NCBI RefSeq assembly: GCF_900110855.1
Contig: NZ_FOFA01000010.1
Span: 121,862-185,861, forward strand
DNA: 64,000 nucleotides
Reading direction: 5' to 3'
From: Microlunatus flavus
GTDB lineage: Bacteria > Actinomycetota > Actinomycetes > Propionibacteriales > Propionibacteriaceae
Below, in pieces: positions 34,691-42,941 of this stretch; position 1 is the first letter of the stretch; the number at the start of each line of letters is the position of its first letter. The position numbers were made by a program, and so were the translations under genes. Below the pieces are notes generated by a model. It was not told the DNA's origin, made no database searches, and worked only from the letters and a program-made list of their open reading frames with translations.

Positions 34691-36004
34691 ATGACGACGA
34701 TCGAACCATCGTACGGACGGGTCCGGACGGCCGCACGCCTCGCGCTGCTGGCCGGCGGGCTGTTCGTGGTGGGCACCAACGCGTTCGTGATCGCGGGCGT
34801 GCTGCCGGCCATCGCCGGCGACCTCGGCACGACGCAGCCCGCCGTCGCGTCGTCGATCACCTGGTACGCGGCGGTGGTCGCCGTCGCGTCCCCGCTGGTC
34901 GGGGTCCTCCTCCCCCGCGCGCCGCGCACCGCCCTGATCGCGGTCGGGCTGCTGCTCGTCGCCGCGGGCACCGTGGTGGCCGCCTTCGCCCCGGGGCTGA
35001 CCGTGTTCGTCGCCGGCCGGGTCCTGGCCGCGCTCGGCGGCGCCGCGCTGGTTCCGACCGCCACGGCGGCCGCCCCGACCCTGCTCCCGCCCGAGCGGCG
35101 GGGTCTCGCCCTCGCCGTGACCGGCCTCGGCTTCACGCTGGCCTCGGCGATCGGCTCCCCGGCGGGCACCGCCCTGGCCGCCGCCGTGGGGTGGCGCGTC
35201 ACGATGCTCGCGCTCGCGGGGCTGGCCGTGCTGCTCGCCGGCGGCGTCGCGCTGCGCCTCGGCCACCTGCCGGCCGGCGCGCCGGTCAGCCTCGGGCGCA
35301 GGCTCGGCGTGCTCCGTGACCGCCGCGTGGTCCTCGTGCTCGCCGCCACCGCCCTCGTGACTGCCGGCTTCAACGTCGTCTACATCTTCAGCGCCCAGCT
35401 CAGCCACGCCGCGACGGGTGGCGACGGCCGGCTCCTCGCGCTGCTCCTGCTCCTCTACGGCGCCGGCGGGGTGGTGGGCACCGCGCTCGCCGGTCCCGTC
35501 ACGGACCGCTTCGGCAACCGGCCGACCTCGGCGGTCGCCACCGGCGCGCTGGTCGCGGTGTTCGTGCTGCTCGCGCTCGAGGAGCGCTCCTTCGTGGCCC
35601 TCGCCGTGCTGTTCGCGGTGTGGGGCGTCGTCGCCTTCGCGGCCGTCGTCCCGCTCCAGCACCGCCTCGTCGGGATCGACCCGGCGACCGCCGGCCTCAC
35701 CCTCGGCTGGTACTCGACCGCCATGTACGTCGGCATCGCCTGCGCCCCGCTGCTCGGCGCCGCGGCGCTGGCCGGTGGCGGAGCGGTCGAGCTGCCCCTC
35801 GCCGGGGCGGCGGCCACGGCGCTGGCGCTCGTGGCCTTCCAGCTCGGCTTCGTCGGGCGCGGGCACACGGCCGCCGAGGCCCAGCCCTCGGGTCAGACCA
35901 CGGGTCAGACCTCGGGTCAGCCCTCGGGTCAGCCCTTGGGCGCGAGCTCCGAGACCAGCGGCACCACGTCGGCGATCGAGTCCTCCACCCGCGTCGGGCG
36001 GTAG
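34691..36004 (+). CDS. MFS efflux transporter (DHA1 type)
   Basis: A 437-residue, 12-helix MFS pump similar to the AraJ/chloramphenicol-resistance group. Features include FVVGTNAFVIAGVLPAIAGD, SITWYAAVVAVASPLVGVLL, RVLAALGGAALVPTATAAAP and GLGFTLASAIGSPAGTALA. The ArsR gene and operator upstream imply inducible efflux of an unknown compound. A TAGCGT box ends 7 nt before the ATG (leaderless). The C-terminus is odd: four copies of a 12-bp unit encode a Gly-Gln-Pro/Thr-Ser repeat, and the frame then runs 76 bp into the 3' end of the convergent HAD gene before stopping. The tail is probably a recent extension. Confidence 0.9.
   Translation: MTTIEPSYGRVRTAARLALLAGGLFVVGTNAFVIAGVLPAIAGDLGTTQPAVASSITWYAAVVAVASPLVGVLLPRAPRTALIAVGLLLVAAGTVVAAFAPGLTVFVAGRVLAALGGAALVPTATAAAPTLLPPERRGLALAVTGLGFTLASAIGSPAGTALAAAVGWRVTMLALAGLAVLLAGGVALRLGHLPAGAPVSLGRRLGVLRDRRVVLVLAATALVTAGFNVVYIFSAQLSHAATGGDGRLLALLLLLYGAGGVVGTALAGPVTDRFGNRPTSAVATGALVAVFVLLALEERSFVALAVLFAVWGVVAFAAVVPLQHRLVGIDPATAGLTLGWYSTAMYVGIACAPLLGAAALAGGGAVELPLAGAAATALALVAFQLGFVGRGHTAAEAQPSGQTTGQTSGQPSGQPLGASSETSGTTSAIESSTRVGR
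35885..35932. repeat. Four-copy 12-bp tandem repeat at the MFS/HAD junction
   Basis: Four tandem units of CCCTCGGGTCAG type (third base pairs vary) encode GQTTGQTSGQPSGQP in the MFS frame. The HAD gene's TGA stop lies within the fourth unit on the other strand, so unit gain or loss would alter both proteins' ends. Confidence 0.8.
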
Positions 36005-36729
36005 GGGAACGTCTCGATCTGGCTGCGCCGGGTCGAGCCGGTGAGCACGAGCACCGTGCGCAGGCCCGCCTCCATGCCGGCGATCACGTCGGTGTCCATC
36101 CGGTCCCCGATCATCACCGTCGTCTCGGAGTGGCCCTCGATGCGGTTCAGCGCCGAACGCATCATCAGCGGGTTGGGCTTGCCGACGAAGTAGGGCTTGA
36201 TCCCCGTCGCCTGCCGGATCATGGCCGCCACCGAGCCGGTCGCCGGGAGCGAACCCTCCGGCGACGGGCCCGTCACGTCCGGGTTCGTCGCGATGAACCG
36301 CGCGCCCTTCTCGATGAGCCGGATCGCCCGGGTGATCGCCTCGAACGAGTAGGTCCGCGTCTCCCCCAGCACCACGTAGTCGGGGTCGCGCTCGGTCATC
36401 ACGAAGCCGACCTCGTGCAGCGCCGACGTCAGCCCGGCCTCGCCGATCACGTACGCCGACCCGCCCGGCATCTGCTCGCCCAGGAACTGCGCCGTCGCCA
36501 GCGCCGACGTCCAGATCGACTCCTCCGGCAGGTCGATGCCGCTGCGCAGCAGCCGGGCCCGCAGGTCCCGCGCGGTGTAGATCGAGTTGTTCGTCAGCAC
36601 CAGGAAGCGCAGGTCGTTCTCCTGCAGCGCCGCGATGAAGTCCGCCGCACCCGGCAGCGCCTGCTCCTCGTGGACGAGCACGCCGTCCATGTCGGTCAGC
36701 CAGCAGGAGACGTGGTGGCGTTCGGTCAT
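35929..36729 (-). CDS. HAD-IIA family hydrolase (NagD-like)
   Basis: A 266-residue phosphatase of the HAD-IIA subfamily. Motif I is CWLTDMDGVLVHEEQ near residue 12, motif II FLVLTNNSIYT, motif III region KPYFVGKPNPLMM with the conserved Lys, and motif IV MIGDRMDTDVIAG. These enzymes dephosphorylate sugar or nucleotide phosphates or act in metabolite repair; NagD and pyridoxal-phosphate phosphatase are the nearest named members. The final codons overlap the end of the convergent MFS gene by 76 bp. It has no operon partner. Confidence 0.92.
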   Translation of the reverse strand: MTERHHVSCWLTDMDGVLVHEEQALPGAADFIAALQENDLRFLVLTNNSIYTARDLRARLLRSGIDLPEESIWTSALATAQFLGEQMPGGSAYVIGEAGLTSALHEVGFVMTERDPDYVVLGETRTYSFEAITRAIRLIEKGARFIATNPDVTGPSPEGSLPATGSVAAMIRQATGIKPYFVGKPNPLMMRSALNRIEGHSETTVMIGDRMDTDVIAGMEAGLRTVLVLTGSTRRSQIETFPYRPTRVEDSIADVVPLVSELAPKG

Positions 36730-36801
36730 GCGTCCAGGCTGGCAGCACGGTTCCGCGAGCGGCTGCGGGGTCTTGCGGAGCCTCCGTACGCTGGGGGAGA
36801 C

Positions 36802-37050
36802 ATGCGCACCCTCCTCCGCCCCCTCCGGCTCGGCCTCCCGGCCCTCGCCGTCGTGGCGTTCGCGCTGGCCGGGTGCAGCGAACCCTCCTCTCCGTCCGCG
36901 CCGGAACCGACCCCGGCAGCACCCTCGAGCGCCCCGACTGCGAGCGGCATCGACCCGGGCTCGAGCACCGCCGGCAGCGACGGCCTCACGGTCCGCTACC
37001 TCGAGAAGGGCACGGTCAAGACCGTGCACGTGGAGGACTTCCCCCGCTGA
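36802..37050 (+). CDS. Small lipoprotein
   Basis: An 82-residue putative lipoprotein. It has Arg/Leu-rich N-region, hydrophobic core (GLPALAVVAFALAGC) and a lipobox with Cys at residue 25. A Ser/Pro/Ala-rich linker to about residue 62 is followed by a short conserved-looking end, GLTVRYLEKGTVKTVHVEDFPR. The mature domain is only about 25 residues, so it may be a surface anchor or cofactor of another protein. A GGGGGAGA site precedes the ATG and a TACGCT box lies 9 nt upstream. No function can be assigned. Confidence 0.7.
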   Translation: MRTLLRPLRLGLPALAVVAFALAGCSEPSSPSAPEPTPAAPSSAPTASGIDPGSSTAGSDGLTVRYLEKGTVKTVHVEDFPR

Positions 37051-37119
37051 CCGCGGGTACGCCTCCCGAGCCTGTCGGGTGGCGCCCACGCCCTTGGCGT
37101 TCCTGAGCTCCCGCACGGC

Positions 37120-37287
37120 AGACGCTCCCTGAGCCTGTCGAAGGGCCCGGAACGGGTTGGGTGCCGCTTTTCAGCCGGAGCCAGGACGCCGACCTCTTCG
37201 AGGCCCTTCGACAGGCTCAGGGAGCGTCCTCACGTTCCAACACGACCTCGGCTACGCCCCCTGAGCCTGTCGAAGGGCTTGGAGCGT
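37120..37287. repeat. REP-like elements, three copies
   Basis: The 245-bp gap between the small lipoprotein and the VOC gene contains three copies of the CCCTGAGCCTGTCGAAGGG core: plus at about 37125-37149, minus at 37183-37230 and plus at about 37258-37285. The middle copy is complete, with 7-bp terminal inverted repeats AGGACGC/GCGTCCT. Nothing else is seen in the gap. Confidence 0.8.
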
Positions 37288-37295
37288 CCGGCGCT

Positions 37296-37679
37296 CTACT
37301 CCTCCACGTACAGGCAGAACGGGTGCCCGTCGGGGTCGAGGCAGACGCGCACGTGCTCCTGCGGCTGGAACTCGGCCACCCGCGCTCCGCGCTCCTGGGC
37401 CCAGGTCACGGCGGCCTCGAGGTCGTCGACCTCGACGTCGAGGTGGGCCATCATCGCGACGTCCCCCGGTTGGGCCGGCCACACGGGCGGCACGTAGCGC
37501 TCCTCGCGCTGGAAGTGCAAACCCACCCCACCCTCCGGGTTGCGGAGGACCACCCACTCCGGCGCCTCCGACCGGTACGTCCAGCCGAGCAGCCGCGCGT
37601 AGAAGGCCGCCAGCGCCACCGGGTCCGGCGTGTCCAGCACGACGCCTCGCAGGTGCAGCCCGGGCCGCTCGTCCGCCAT
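37296..37679 (-). CDS. VOC-family (glyoxalase-like) protein
   Basis: A 127-residue vicinal-oxygen-chelate protein with two beta-alpha-beta-beta-beta repeats. It begins LHLRGVVLDTPDPVALAAFY, has GWTYRSEAPEWVVLRNPEGG in the first half and AHLDVEVDDLEAAVTWAQER followed by VCLDPDGHPFCLYVEE in the second. The usual metal residues (an early His, a central His and a final Glu) seem partly present. Members act as lyases, dioxygenases or resistance-conferring binding proteins, and the role is not predictable. It is divergent from the kinase/LLM fusion gene; the 53-bp gap leaves room for a shared promoter region. Confidence 0.88.
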   Translation of the reverse strand: MADERPGLHLRGVVLDTPDPVALAAFYARLLGWTYRSEAPEWVVLRNPEGGVGLHFQREERYVPPVWPAQPGDVAMMAHLDVEVDDLEAAVTWAQERGARVAEFQPQEHVRVCLDPDGHPFCLYVEE

Positions 37680-37732
37680 CTGGCCCTCCTCGTCCCGATC
37701 CTCGCTCCGGCGATGCTGCCAGACTCGCAGAC

Positions 37733-39244
37733 GTGGAGGACACGACGCCGGTGTGGCCCGGACCGGCGCTGGTCGTCCTGGCCGGCGCGGCCGGGTCGGG
37801 CAAGTCCACCTGGGCCGCGCAGCGGTACCTGACCGGCGAGGTCGCCTCCTCCGACGCCCTGCGCGCAGCGGTGGGCAGCGGCCCGTACGACCTCGACGCC
37901 AGCGACGACGCCTTCGCGCTCCTCGACCAGATCGTCGCCGCCCGGCTGCGGCGGGGGCTGACCGTCGTGGTGGACACGCTCGGGCTCGACCCGAAGCGAC
38001 GCGCCCACCACCTGGCCCTCGCGCGCAGCCACGACCTCCCGGCCGTGCTCGTCGTGCTCGACACGGCGCCGGCCCTGTGCCGCGCCCGGAACGGTGCGCG
38101 CGACCGCCCGGTCCCCGCCCGGGTCCTCACCGAACAGCTCCGCCGGGTCCGCGCGCTCGTCGAGAGCCACGACCCCGAGCGGTGGGCGCCCGAGCAGGAC
38201 GAGGCCGAGCGCTGGGACGCCGTCGTCGTGGTCGAGCAGTTCGCCGACCCCGTCGCTCCCGCAGCTGCGGCGGACACGGGGTCCGTCGAGCCGCCGCCCC
38301 GGCACGCCGGTCCCCGCGTCGTGCTCCAGGTGTCCCGGTTCCCGTGGGGCGAGGGCGTCGGCGACCCGACGCGCTGGCTCACCGACCTGGCCCGGGCCGC
38401 CGACGCGATCGGGCTCGACGGCATCGCCCTGATGGACCACCTCGTGCAGATCCCCCAGGTCGACCGCGCGTGGGAACCGATCCCCGAGCCGTACGTCGCA
38501 CTCGGGCTGCTCGCCGGCCTGGAGACCCGGCTCCGCCTCGGCACGTTGGTCTCCCCCGTCACGTTCCGCTCCCCCGGCATCCTCGCCAAAGCCGTCGCGA
38601 CCCTCGACGTGCTCAGCGGCGGGCGTGCGTTCTGCGGGCTCGGTGCGGGGTGGTGGCTGCGGGAGCACCAGACGTTCGGGCTCGACCTGCCCTCGCCCCC
38701 GGTCCGGATCGCCCAGCTGCAGGCGACCATCGAGACGCTCCGCGCGCTGTGGGCGCCGGGGACCAGGGCGTACGCCGGCCGCCACGTGCACCTGCCGGAG
38801 ACGACCTGCTACCCACGTCCGGTCGGCCGGGTCCCGGTCGTCGTGGGCGGTTCCGGCGACCGGCTGCTGCGCGTCGTCGCCGAGCAGGCCGACGCGTGGA
38901 ACCTGCCCAGCTCCGACGAGGCCCGCCTCGCCCGGCGCCGCGCGGTGCTCCGCGGGCACTGCGCCGAGCTCGGGCGCGACCCGGACGACGTCGAGGTCAC
39001 CGTGCTCGACGTGCCCGTGCTCGGCACCGACCGGGAGGACGTGGCCCGACGGGTGGAACGGCTGCGAGGCCGCATCCCGGCGACCGCCTTCGCCCGGCAG
39101 CACCACGCGGGCACGGCGGCCGACCACGCCGCGCGCTACGCCGGCCTGGCCGAGCAGGAGGTCGGCACCGTGTACGTGGCCCTGCCGGACCTCGTCGACG
39201 CCGACGACCTCGCCCGGCTCGAGCCCGTGCTGGCCCGCCTCTAG
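37733..39244 (+). CDS. P-loop kinase fused to a predicted F420-dependent LLM oxidoreductase
   Basis: A 503-residue two-domain protein. Residues 1-185 form a zeta-toxin/polynucleotide-kinase-like P-loop domain (Walker A GAAGSGKST at 18-26, SSDALRAAVG, and VVVDTLGLDPKRRAHHLALA). Residues 195-503 form a luciferase-like TIM barrel typical of F420-dependent oxidoreductases (DGIALMDHLVQIPQ, ETRLRLGTLVSPVTFRSPGI, GGRAFCGLGAGWW, PVVVGGSGDRLLRVVAEQAD). The fusion implies that phosphorylation of a substrate is coupled to its F420H2/F420 redox step, but the substrate is unknown. The GTG start opens directly on the kinase domain, and no frameshift separates the halves. Confidence 0.88.
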   Translation: MEDTTPVWPGPALVVLAGAAGSGKSTWAAQRYLTGEVASSDALRAAVGSGPYDLDASDDAFALLDQIVAARLRRGLTVVVDTLGLDPKRRAHHLALARSHDLPAVLVVLDTAPALCRARNGARDRPVPARVLTEQLRRVRALVESHDPERWAPEQDEAERWDAVVVVEQFADPVAPAAAADTGSVEPPPRHAGPRVVLQVSRFPWGEGVGDPTRWLTDLARAADAIGLDGIALMDHLVQIPQVDRAWEPIPEPYVALGLLAGLETRLRLGTLVSPVTFRSPGILAKAVATLDVLSGGRAFCGLGAGWWLREHQTFGLDLPSPPVRIAQLQATIETLRALWAPGTRAYAGRHVHLPETTCYPRPVGRVPVVVGGSGDRLLRVVAEQADAWNLPSSDEARLARRRAVLRGHCAELGRDPDDVEVTVLDVPVLGTDREDVARRVERLRGRIPATAFARQHHAGTAADHAARYAGLAEQEVGTVYVALPDLVDADDLARLEPVLARL

Positions 39245-39250
39245 CCGGCC

Positions 39251-39694
39251 CTAGCCGGCACTGCCGCCGGTCCCGAGCAGCCGGTCGGTCTGCTCGTCGG
39301 CCTGCCCGCCGTAGAAGGTGTCGAGCACCTGGGCGAACGCCGGCTCGTCGGGAGCGGCCCGCGTGAAGAGCGTCATCGACGAGCGCAGCTTGAGGGCGTC
39401 GATGCCGCCGAAGATCTCCTCGGCGCTGCGGTCGGGACGCTCGAGCACCGCGGCGACGCACGCGCGCAGGCGCGGCCCGAGCACCGGGTGCGCCAGGTAG
39501 GCGCGGGCCTCGTCGAGCGAGCCGAGCGCGTACGCCTGGGCCATGCTGCTGCGCCCGAGCCCGGCCAGCTGGGGGAACACGAACCACATCCAGTGCGACG
39601 TCTTGCGCCCCGCCCGCAGCTCGCGCAGGGCGGCGTCGTACGTGCCGCCCGCGTCCTGCGCGTCGACGAACCGGTGGATATCCGGGCTCTGCAT
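39251..39694 (-). CDS. DUF1810 family protein
   Basis: A 147-residue member of DUF1810, a compact helical family of unknown function found singly in many bacteria. The conserved core is visible: DIHRFVDAQDAGGTYDAAL, then ELRAGRKTSHWMWFVFPQLA followed by GLG, AYALGSLDEARAYLAHPVLG, EEIFGGIDALKLRSSMTLF and a terminal FYGGQADEQT. The ATG follows a good GGGAGG site. It converges on the kinase/LLM fusion (6-bp gap) and is divergent from the MFS gene 33 bp away. Confidence 0.9.
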   Translation of the reverse strand: MQSPDIHRFVDAQDAGGTYDAALRELRAGRKTSHWMWFVFPQLAGLGRSSMAQAYALGSLDEARAYLAHPVLGPRLRACVAAVLERPDRSAEEIFGGIDALKLRSSMTLFTRAAPDEPAFAQVLDTFYGGQADEQTDRLLGTGGSAG

Positions 39695-39727
39695 CCGCGA
39701 CCTCCCGCTTCTGGGTACAACCGTGAC

Positions 39728-41230
39728 GTGACCACCGCGCCCGCAGCCGATCCCGCACGCGCCGACCAGGCGCCGCCCGACCCCTCGCGGTGGCGTGCCC
39801 TCGCCGTCGTGATGGCGGCCGGCGCCATGACCCTGCTCGACGTGAGCATCGTCAACGTCGCCCTGCCGACGCTACGGGAGGGCCTGCAGGCCGACGACAG
39901 CGACATCCAGTGGATCGTGGCCGGCTACTCGCTGGCCTTCGGCGTGGTGCTCGTGCCGATGGGCCGGCTGGGTGACGCCCGCAGCCGCCGCAGCGTCTTC
40001 ATGATCGGCGTGGCCCTCTTCACGCTGGCCAGCGCCGCGGCCGGTCTGGCCCCGAACCCCACCCTCATCTCCGTCGCCCGCGTGATCCAGGGCGTCGGGG
40101 GCGGCATCATCACCCCGCAGGTGTCGGGCTTCATCCAGAACCTCTTCCGCGGGCGGGACCGGGCCAAGGCCTTCTCGATCTTCGGCGCGACGATCGGGCT
40201 CTCCACGGCAGCGGGGCCGCTGCTCGGCGGCCTGCTGGTCGCCCTGGGCGGGGAGTCCTTCGGCTGGCGGCTCGTCTTCTTCGTCAACGTGCCGATCGGC
40301 ATCGCCGTCATCCTCGTCGCCCGCAAGCTCCTGCCGGCGGACGCCCCGGCCAAGCGGGGCCAGAGCCTCGACCCCGTCGGCGTGGCGCTGTTCGCCGCGG
40401 CCGTGCTGCTCGTGCTGTGGCCGCTGGTCGAGGGCACCCAGGGCGCCCCGCTGTCGAGCCGGCCGTGGTGGCTGCTCGGCGTCGCGGTCGCGCTCGGCGT
40501 CGCCTTCCTGCTGTGGGAGCGCTCGTGGGGCCGCCGCGGCAAGGAGACGCTGATCAACCTGCGCCTGCTCAAGGTCCCCGCGTACATCTTCGGCCTGAGC
40601 CTCGGCACCTTCTACTTCGCCGGGTTCACCGCGATCTTCCTGATCGTGACGCTCTACCTCCAGGTCGGCCTGCACTACAGCGCCCTGCAGGCCGGGCTCA
40701 CGACGACGCCCTTCGCCGTCGGCGCAGCCGTCTCGGCCCTCGTCAGCGGGCGTCTCGTCGAGCGCTTCGGGCGCTGGCTCGCCGTCTGCGGCCTCGTCGT
40801 GGTCGGCGGCGGGCTGCTCGCCATCGACCTGCTCGTCCCGCACCTGTCGGGCATGGTCGGGCTCAAGCTCGCCCCCGCGTTCCTCGTCGCCGGCCTGGGC
40901 GGCGGCTTCGTCGTGACCCCGAACGTCACGCTCACCCTCGCCGAGGTCGACCCGGCCGAGGCGGGGTCGGGCGGCGGGATGCTGCAGACCGCGCAGCGCG
41001 TGGGGTCCGCGATCGGCGTGGCGGTGATCCTCGCGCAGTTCTTCGCGACCCTCGGCAGCACCCGCGGCGACTACGCCGAGGCGTTGTCGGTGGCCCTGCG
41101 CACGACGGTCGCCGCAGTGGGCGTGGCCCTGCTCTTCGCCGTCGCGGACCTGCTGCGCCGGACCAGCCACCAGCGCAGTCCCGAGCCGCAGCACGCGGCC
41201 GAGGAGCCGGCTCCCCGGCACGCCGCCTGA
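39728..41230 (+). CDS. MFS multidrug efflux transporter (DHA2/EmrB type)
   Basis: A 500-residue, 14-helix efflux protein with MTLLDVSIVNVALPTLREGL (helix-1 Asp), PMGRLGDARSRRSVFMIGVA (motif A), VIQGVGGGIITPQVSGFIQN and GWRLVFFVNVPIGI. It should exchange protons for lipophilic drugs or metabolites. A TACAAC box ends 6 nt before the GTG, so the transcript is probably leaderless. The gene ends with a His/Pro-rich tail, 84 bp before the zwf start on the same strand. No regulator is adjacent apart from the divergent DUF1810 gene. Confidence 0.93.
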   Translation: MTTAPAADPARADQAPPDPSRWRALAVVMAAGAMTLLDVSIVNVALPTLREGLQADDSDIQWIVAGYSLAFGVVLVPMGRLGDARSRRSVFMIGVALFTLASAAAGLAPNPTLISVARVIQGVGGGIITPQVSGFIQNLFRGRDRAKAFSIFGATIGLSTAAGPLLGGLLVALGGESFGWRLVFFVNVPIGIAVILVARKLLPADAPAKRGQSLDPVGVALFAAAVLLVLWPLVEGTQGAPLSSRPWWLLGVAVALGVAFLLWERSWGRRGKETLINLRLLKVPAYIFGLSLGTFYFAGFTAIFLIVTLYLQVGLHYSALQAGLTTTPFAVGAAVSALVSGRLVERFGRWLAVCGLVVVGGGLLAIDLLVPHLSGMVGLKLAPAFLVAGLGGGFVVTPNVTLTLAEVDPAEAGSGGGMLQTAQRVGSAIGVAVILAQFFATLGSTRGDYAEALSVALRTTVAAVGVALLFAVADLLRRTSHQRSPEPQHAAEEPAPRHAA

Positions 41231-41314
41231 ACGTCGCCGGCCCGATCCGCTGGACGGCCGTCTCGACCACGGGGTCTCCCACCGGCGCGTCTGCGCCACG
41301 GTGGAGACTGAGGC

Positions 41315-42790
41315 GTGACCTCCACGCCCGACGTGTCCGAGTCCGCCCAGGACGAGCAGGACCAGCAGCCCGACCCCATCGACGAGCCCACCGCGATCAT
41401 CCTCTACGGCGGCACTGGTGACCTGGCGAAGCGCATGGTGCTGCCGGCCATCTACGAGCTGTACACGCGCGGGCTGCTGCCCAAGCAGTTCCGGCTGATC
41501 GGCAACGGCCGCGGCGACGTGTCGCACGAGAACTTCCAGCAGCACATCCACGACGTGCTGACCGAGTTCGCGGACGCGCCGGACGAGGAGCAGTACGCGG
41601 AGTTCGCCAAGAACGTGAAGTTCGCGGGCGGCGGCTTCCGTGAGGACAACCCGGGCAGCCTGCTCGACGTGATCAAGGAGGCCGAGGACGAGCTCGGCAC
41701 GGACGTCGCGCTCATCCACTACATGGCGATCCCGCCGCAGGCGTTCGAGGCGACCACCAAGGCGGTCAAGGCCCACGACCTGGCCAAGAACGCCAAGGCC
41801 GTGTACGAGAAGCCGTACGGCGAGTCGCTGCAGAGCTTCCACGAGCTCGACGACCTGGTGCACTCCGTCTTCGAGGAGGAGCAGGTCTACCGCATCGACC
41901 ACTTCCTCGGGAAGGAGGCGACGCAGAACCTCTACCTGACCCGCTTCGCCAACCGCCTGTTCGGCGACGTGTGGTGCCGCGACAGCATCGCCCAGGTCCA
42001 GATCGACGTCCCCGAGACGCTCGACGTCTCCGACCGCGCCGACTTCTACGACGCCACCGGCGCGATGCTCGACATGCTGGTCACGCACCTCTTCCAGGTG
42101 GCGGCCGAGGTGGCCCTCGAGCCGCCGATCAGCATGGCCGACGAGGACGTGCAGAACGCGCGCGAGTCCGTCATCGCGGCCTTCCGCCCGCTGTCGCCCG
42201 ACGAGGTCGTGCTCGGGCAGTACCGCAGCTACACCGACATCGAGGGCGTCCCCGACGACTCGCAGACCGAGACCTTCGTCGCGGCCCGCCTCTGGGTCGA
42301 CACCGACCGCTGGCAGGGCGTGCCCTTCCTGCTGCGCACCGGCAAGATGCTGGCGACGAGCGCCCAGCGGGTCAGCCTCATCCTCAAGCCGGCGGACGGG
42401 CCGCTCAAGCACGTGCCGGCGAACGCGAACGCGATCGTGTTCGACCTCAAGGGCAACGGCGCGATCGACGTCCAGCTCACGGTCAAGAAGCCGGGTCCGG
42501 ACGCCGTGCCGGCGGCCAGCGCCACGTCGCTCATGCTGCAGAACGTGGCCGAGGGCGCCATGGCTCCCTACACCTCGCTGATCCACGACGTCCTCTCGGG
42601 CAACCGGATGCTCTTCACCAGCTCGGCGGGCCTGCAGTCGGCGTTCGAGGCCTTCCAGCCGATGCTCACCGATGCGCGTCCGAAGATCGAGCTCTACGAC
42701 GACGGCTCGTGGGGCCCGCAGGCCGCCGAGGACCTGACCAACGGCGTCGGCTGGCTCATCGAGCACAAGGTCAGCCCCTCCATCGGCTGA
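41315..42790 (+). CDS. zwf: Glucose-6-phosphate dehydrogenase
   Basis: A 491-residue enzyme catalysing the first oxidative step of the pentose phosphate pathway (glucose 6-phosphate to 6-phosphogluconolactone with NADP+). The N-terminal dinucleotide fold has YGGTGDLAKR near residue 35, the substrate site RIDHFLGKE is at 193-201, and EKPYGESL and DFYDATGAMLDMLVTHLFQV follow. A 22-residue acidic N-terminal extension precedes the fold. It is not next to tal, gnd or opcA, so it may be a second, stand-alone copy. The upstream box GAGACT ends 5 nt before the GTG; a ribosome binding site is not obvious. Confidence 0.95.
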   Translation: MTSTPDVSESAQDEQDQQPDPIDEPTAIILYGGTGDLAKRMVLPAIYELYTRGLLPKQFRLIGNGRGDVSHENFQQHIHDVLTEFADAPDEEQYAEFAKNVKFAGGGFREDNPGSLLDVIKEAEDELGTDVALIHYMAIPPQAFEATTKAVKAHDLAKNAKAVYEKPYGESLQSFHELDDLVHSVFEEEQVYRIDHFLGKEATQNLYLTRFANRLFGDVWCRDSIAQVQIDVPETLDVSDRADFYDATGAMLDMLVTHLFQVAAEVALEPPISMADEDVQNARESVIAAFRPLSPDEVVLGQYRSYTDIEGVPDDSQTETFVAARLWVDTDRWQGVPFLLRTGKMLATSAQRVSLILKPADGPLKHVPANANAIVFDLKGNGAIDVQLTVKKPGPDAVPAASATSLMLQNVAEGAMAPYTSLIHDVLSGNRMLFTSSAGLQSAFEAFQPMLTDARPKIELYDDGSWGPQAAEDLTNGVGWLIEHKVSPSIG

Positions 42791-42941
42791 CCGCCCGCAC
42801 GACCCCCGCAGAACCCCGCGGAGCCTGGAACCACAGCTCCCGTCCCGCCCCGGACCGCCGGCCGCGTACGCTCCGAGCCTCCCGCTCGCGGCGCCCGCGC
42901 CGGCGGTTCCTGCGTCCCGGCACGGGCGCCGGCACCCGGCC

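Noticed and set aside
37120..37287. Possible CRISPR array from repeated CCCTGAGC units
   Set aside because: Copies are in mixed orientation with irregular spacing, occur elsewhere singly, and there are no cas genes.
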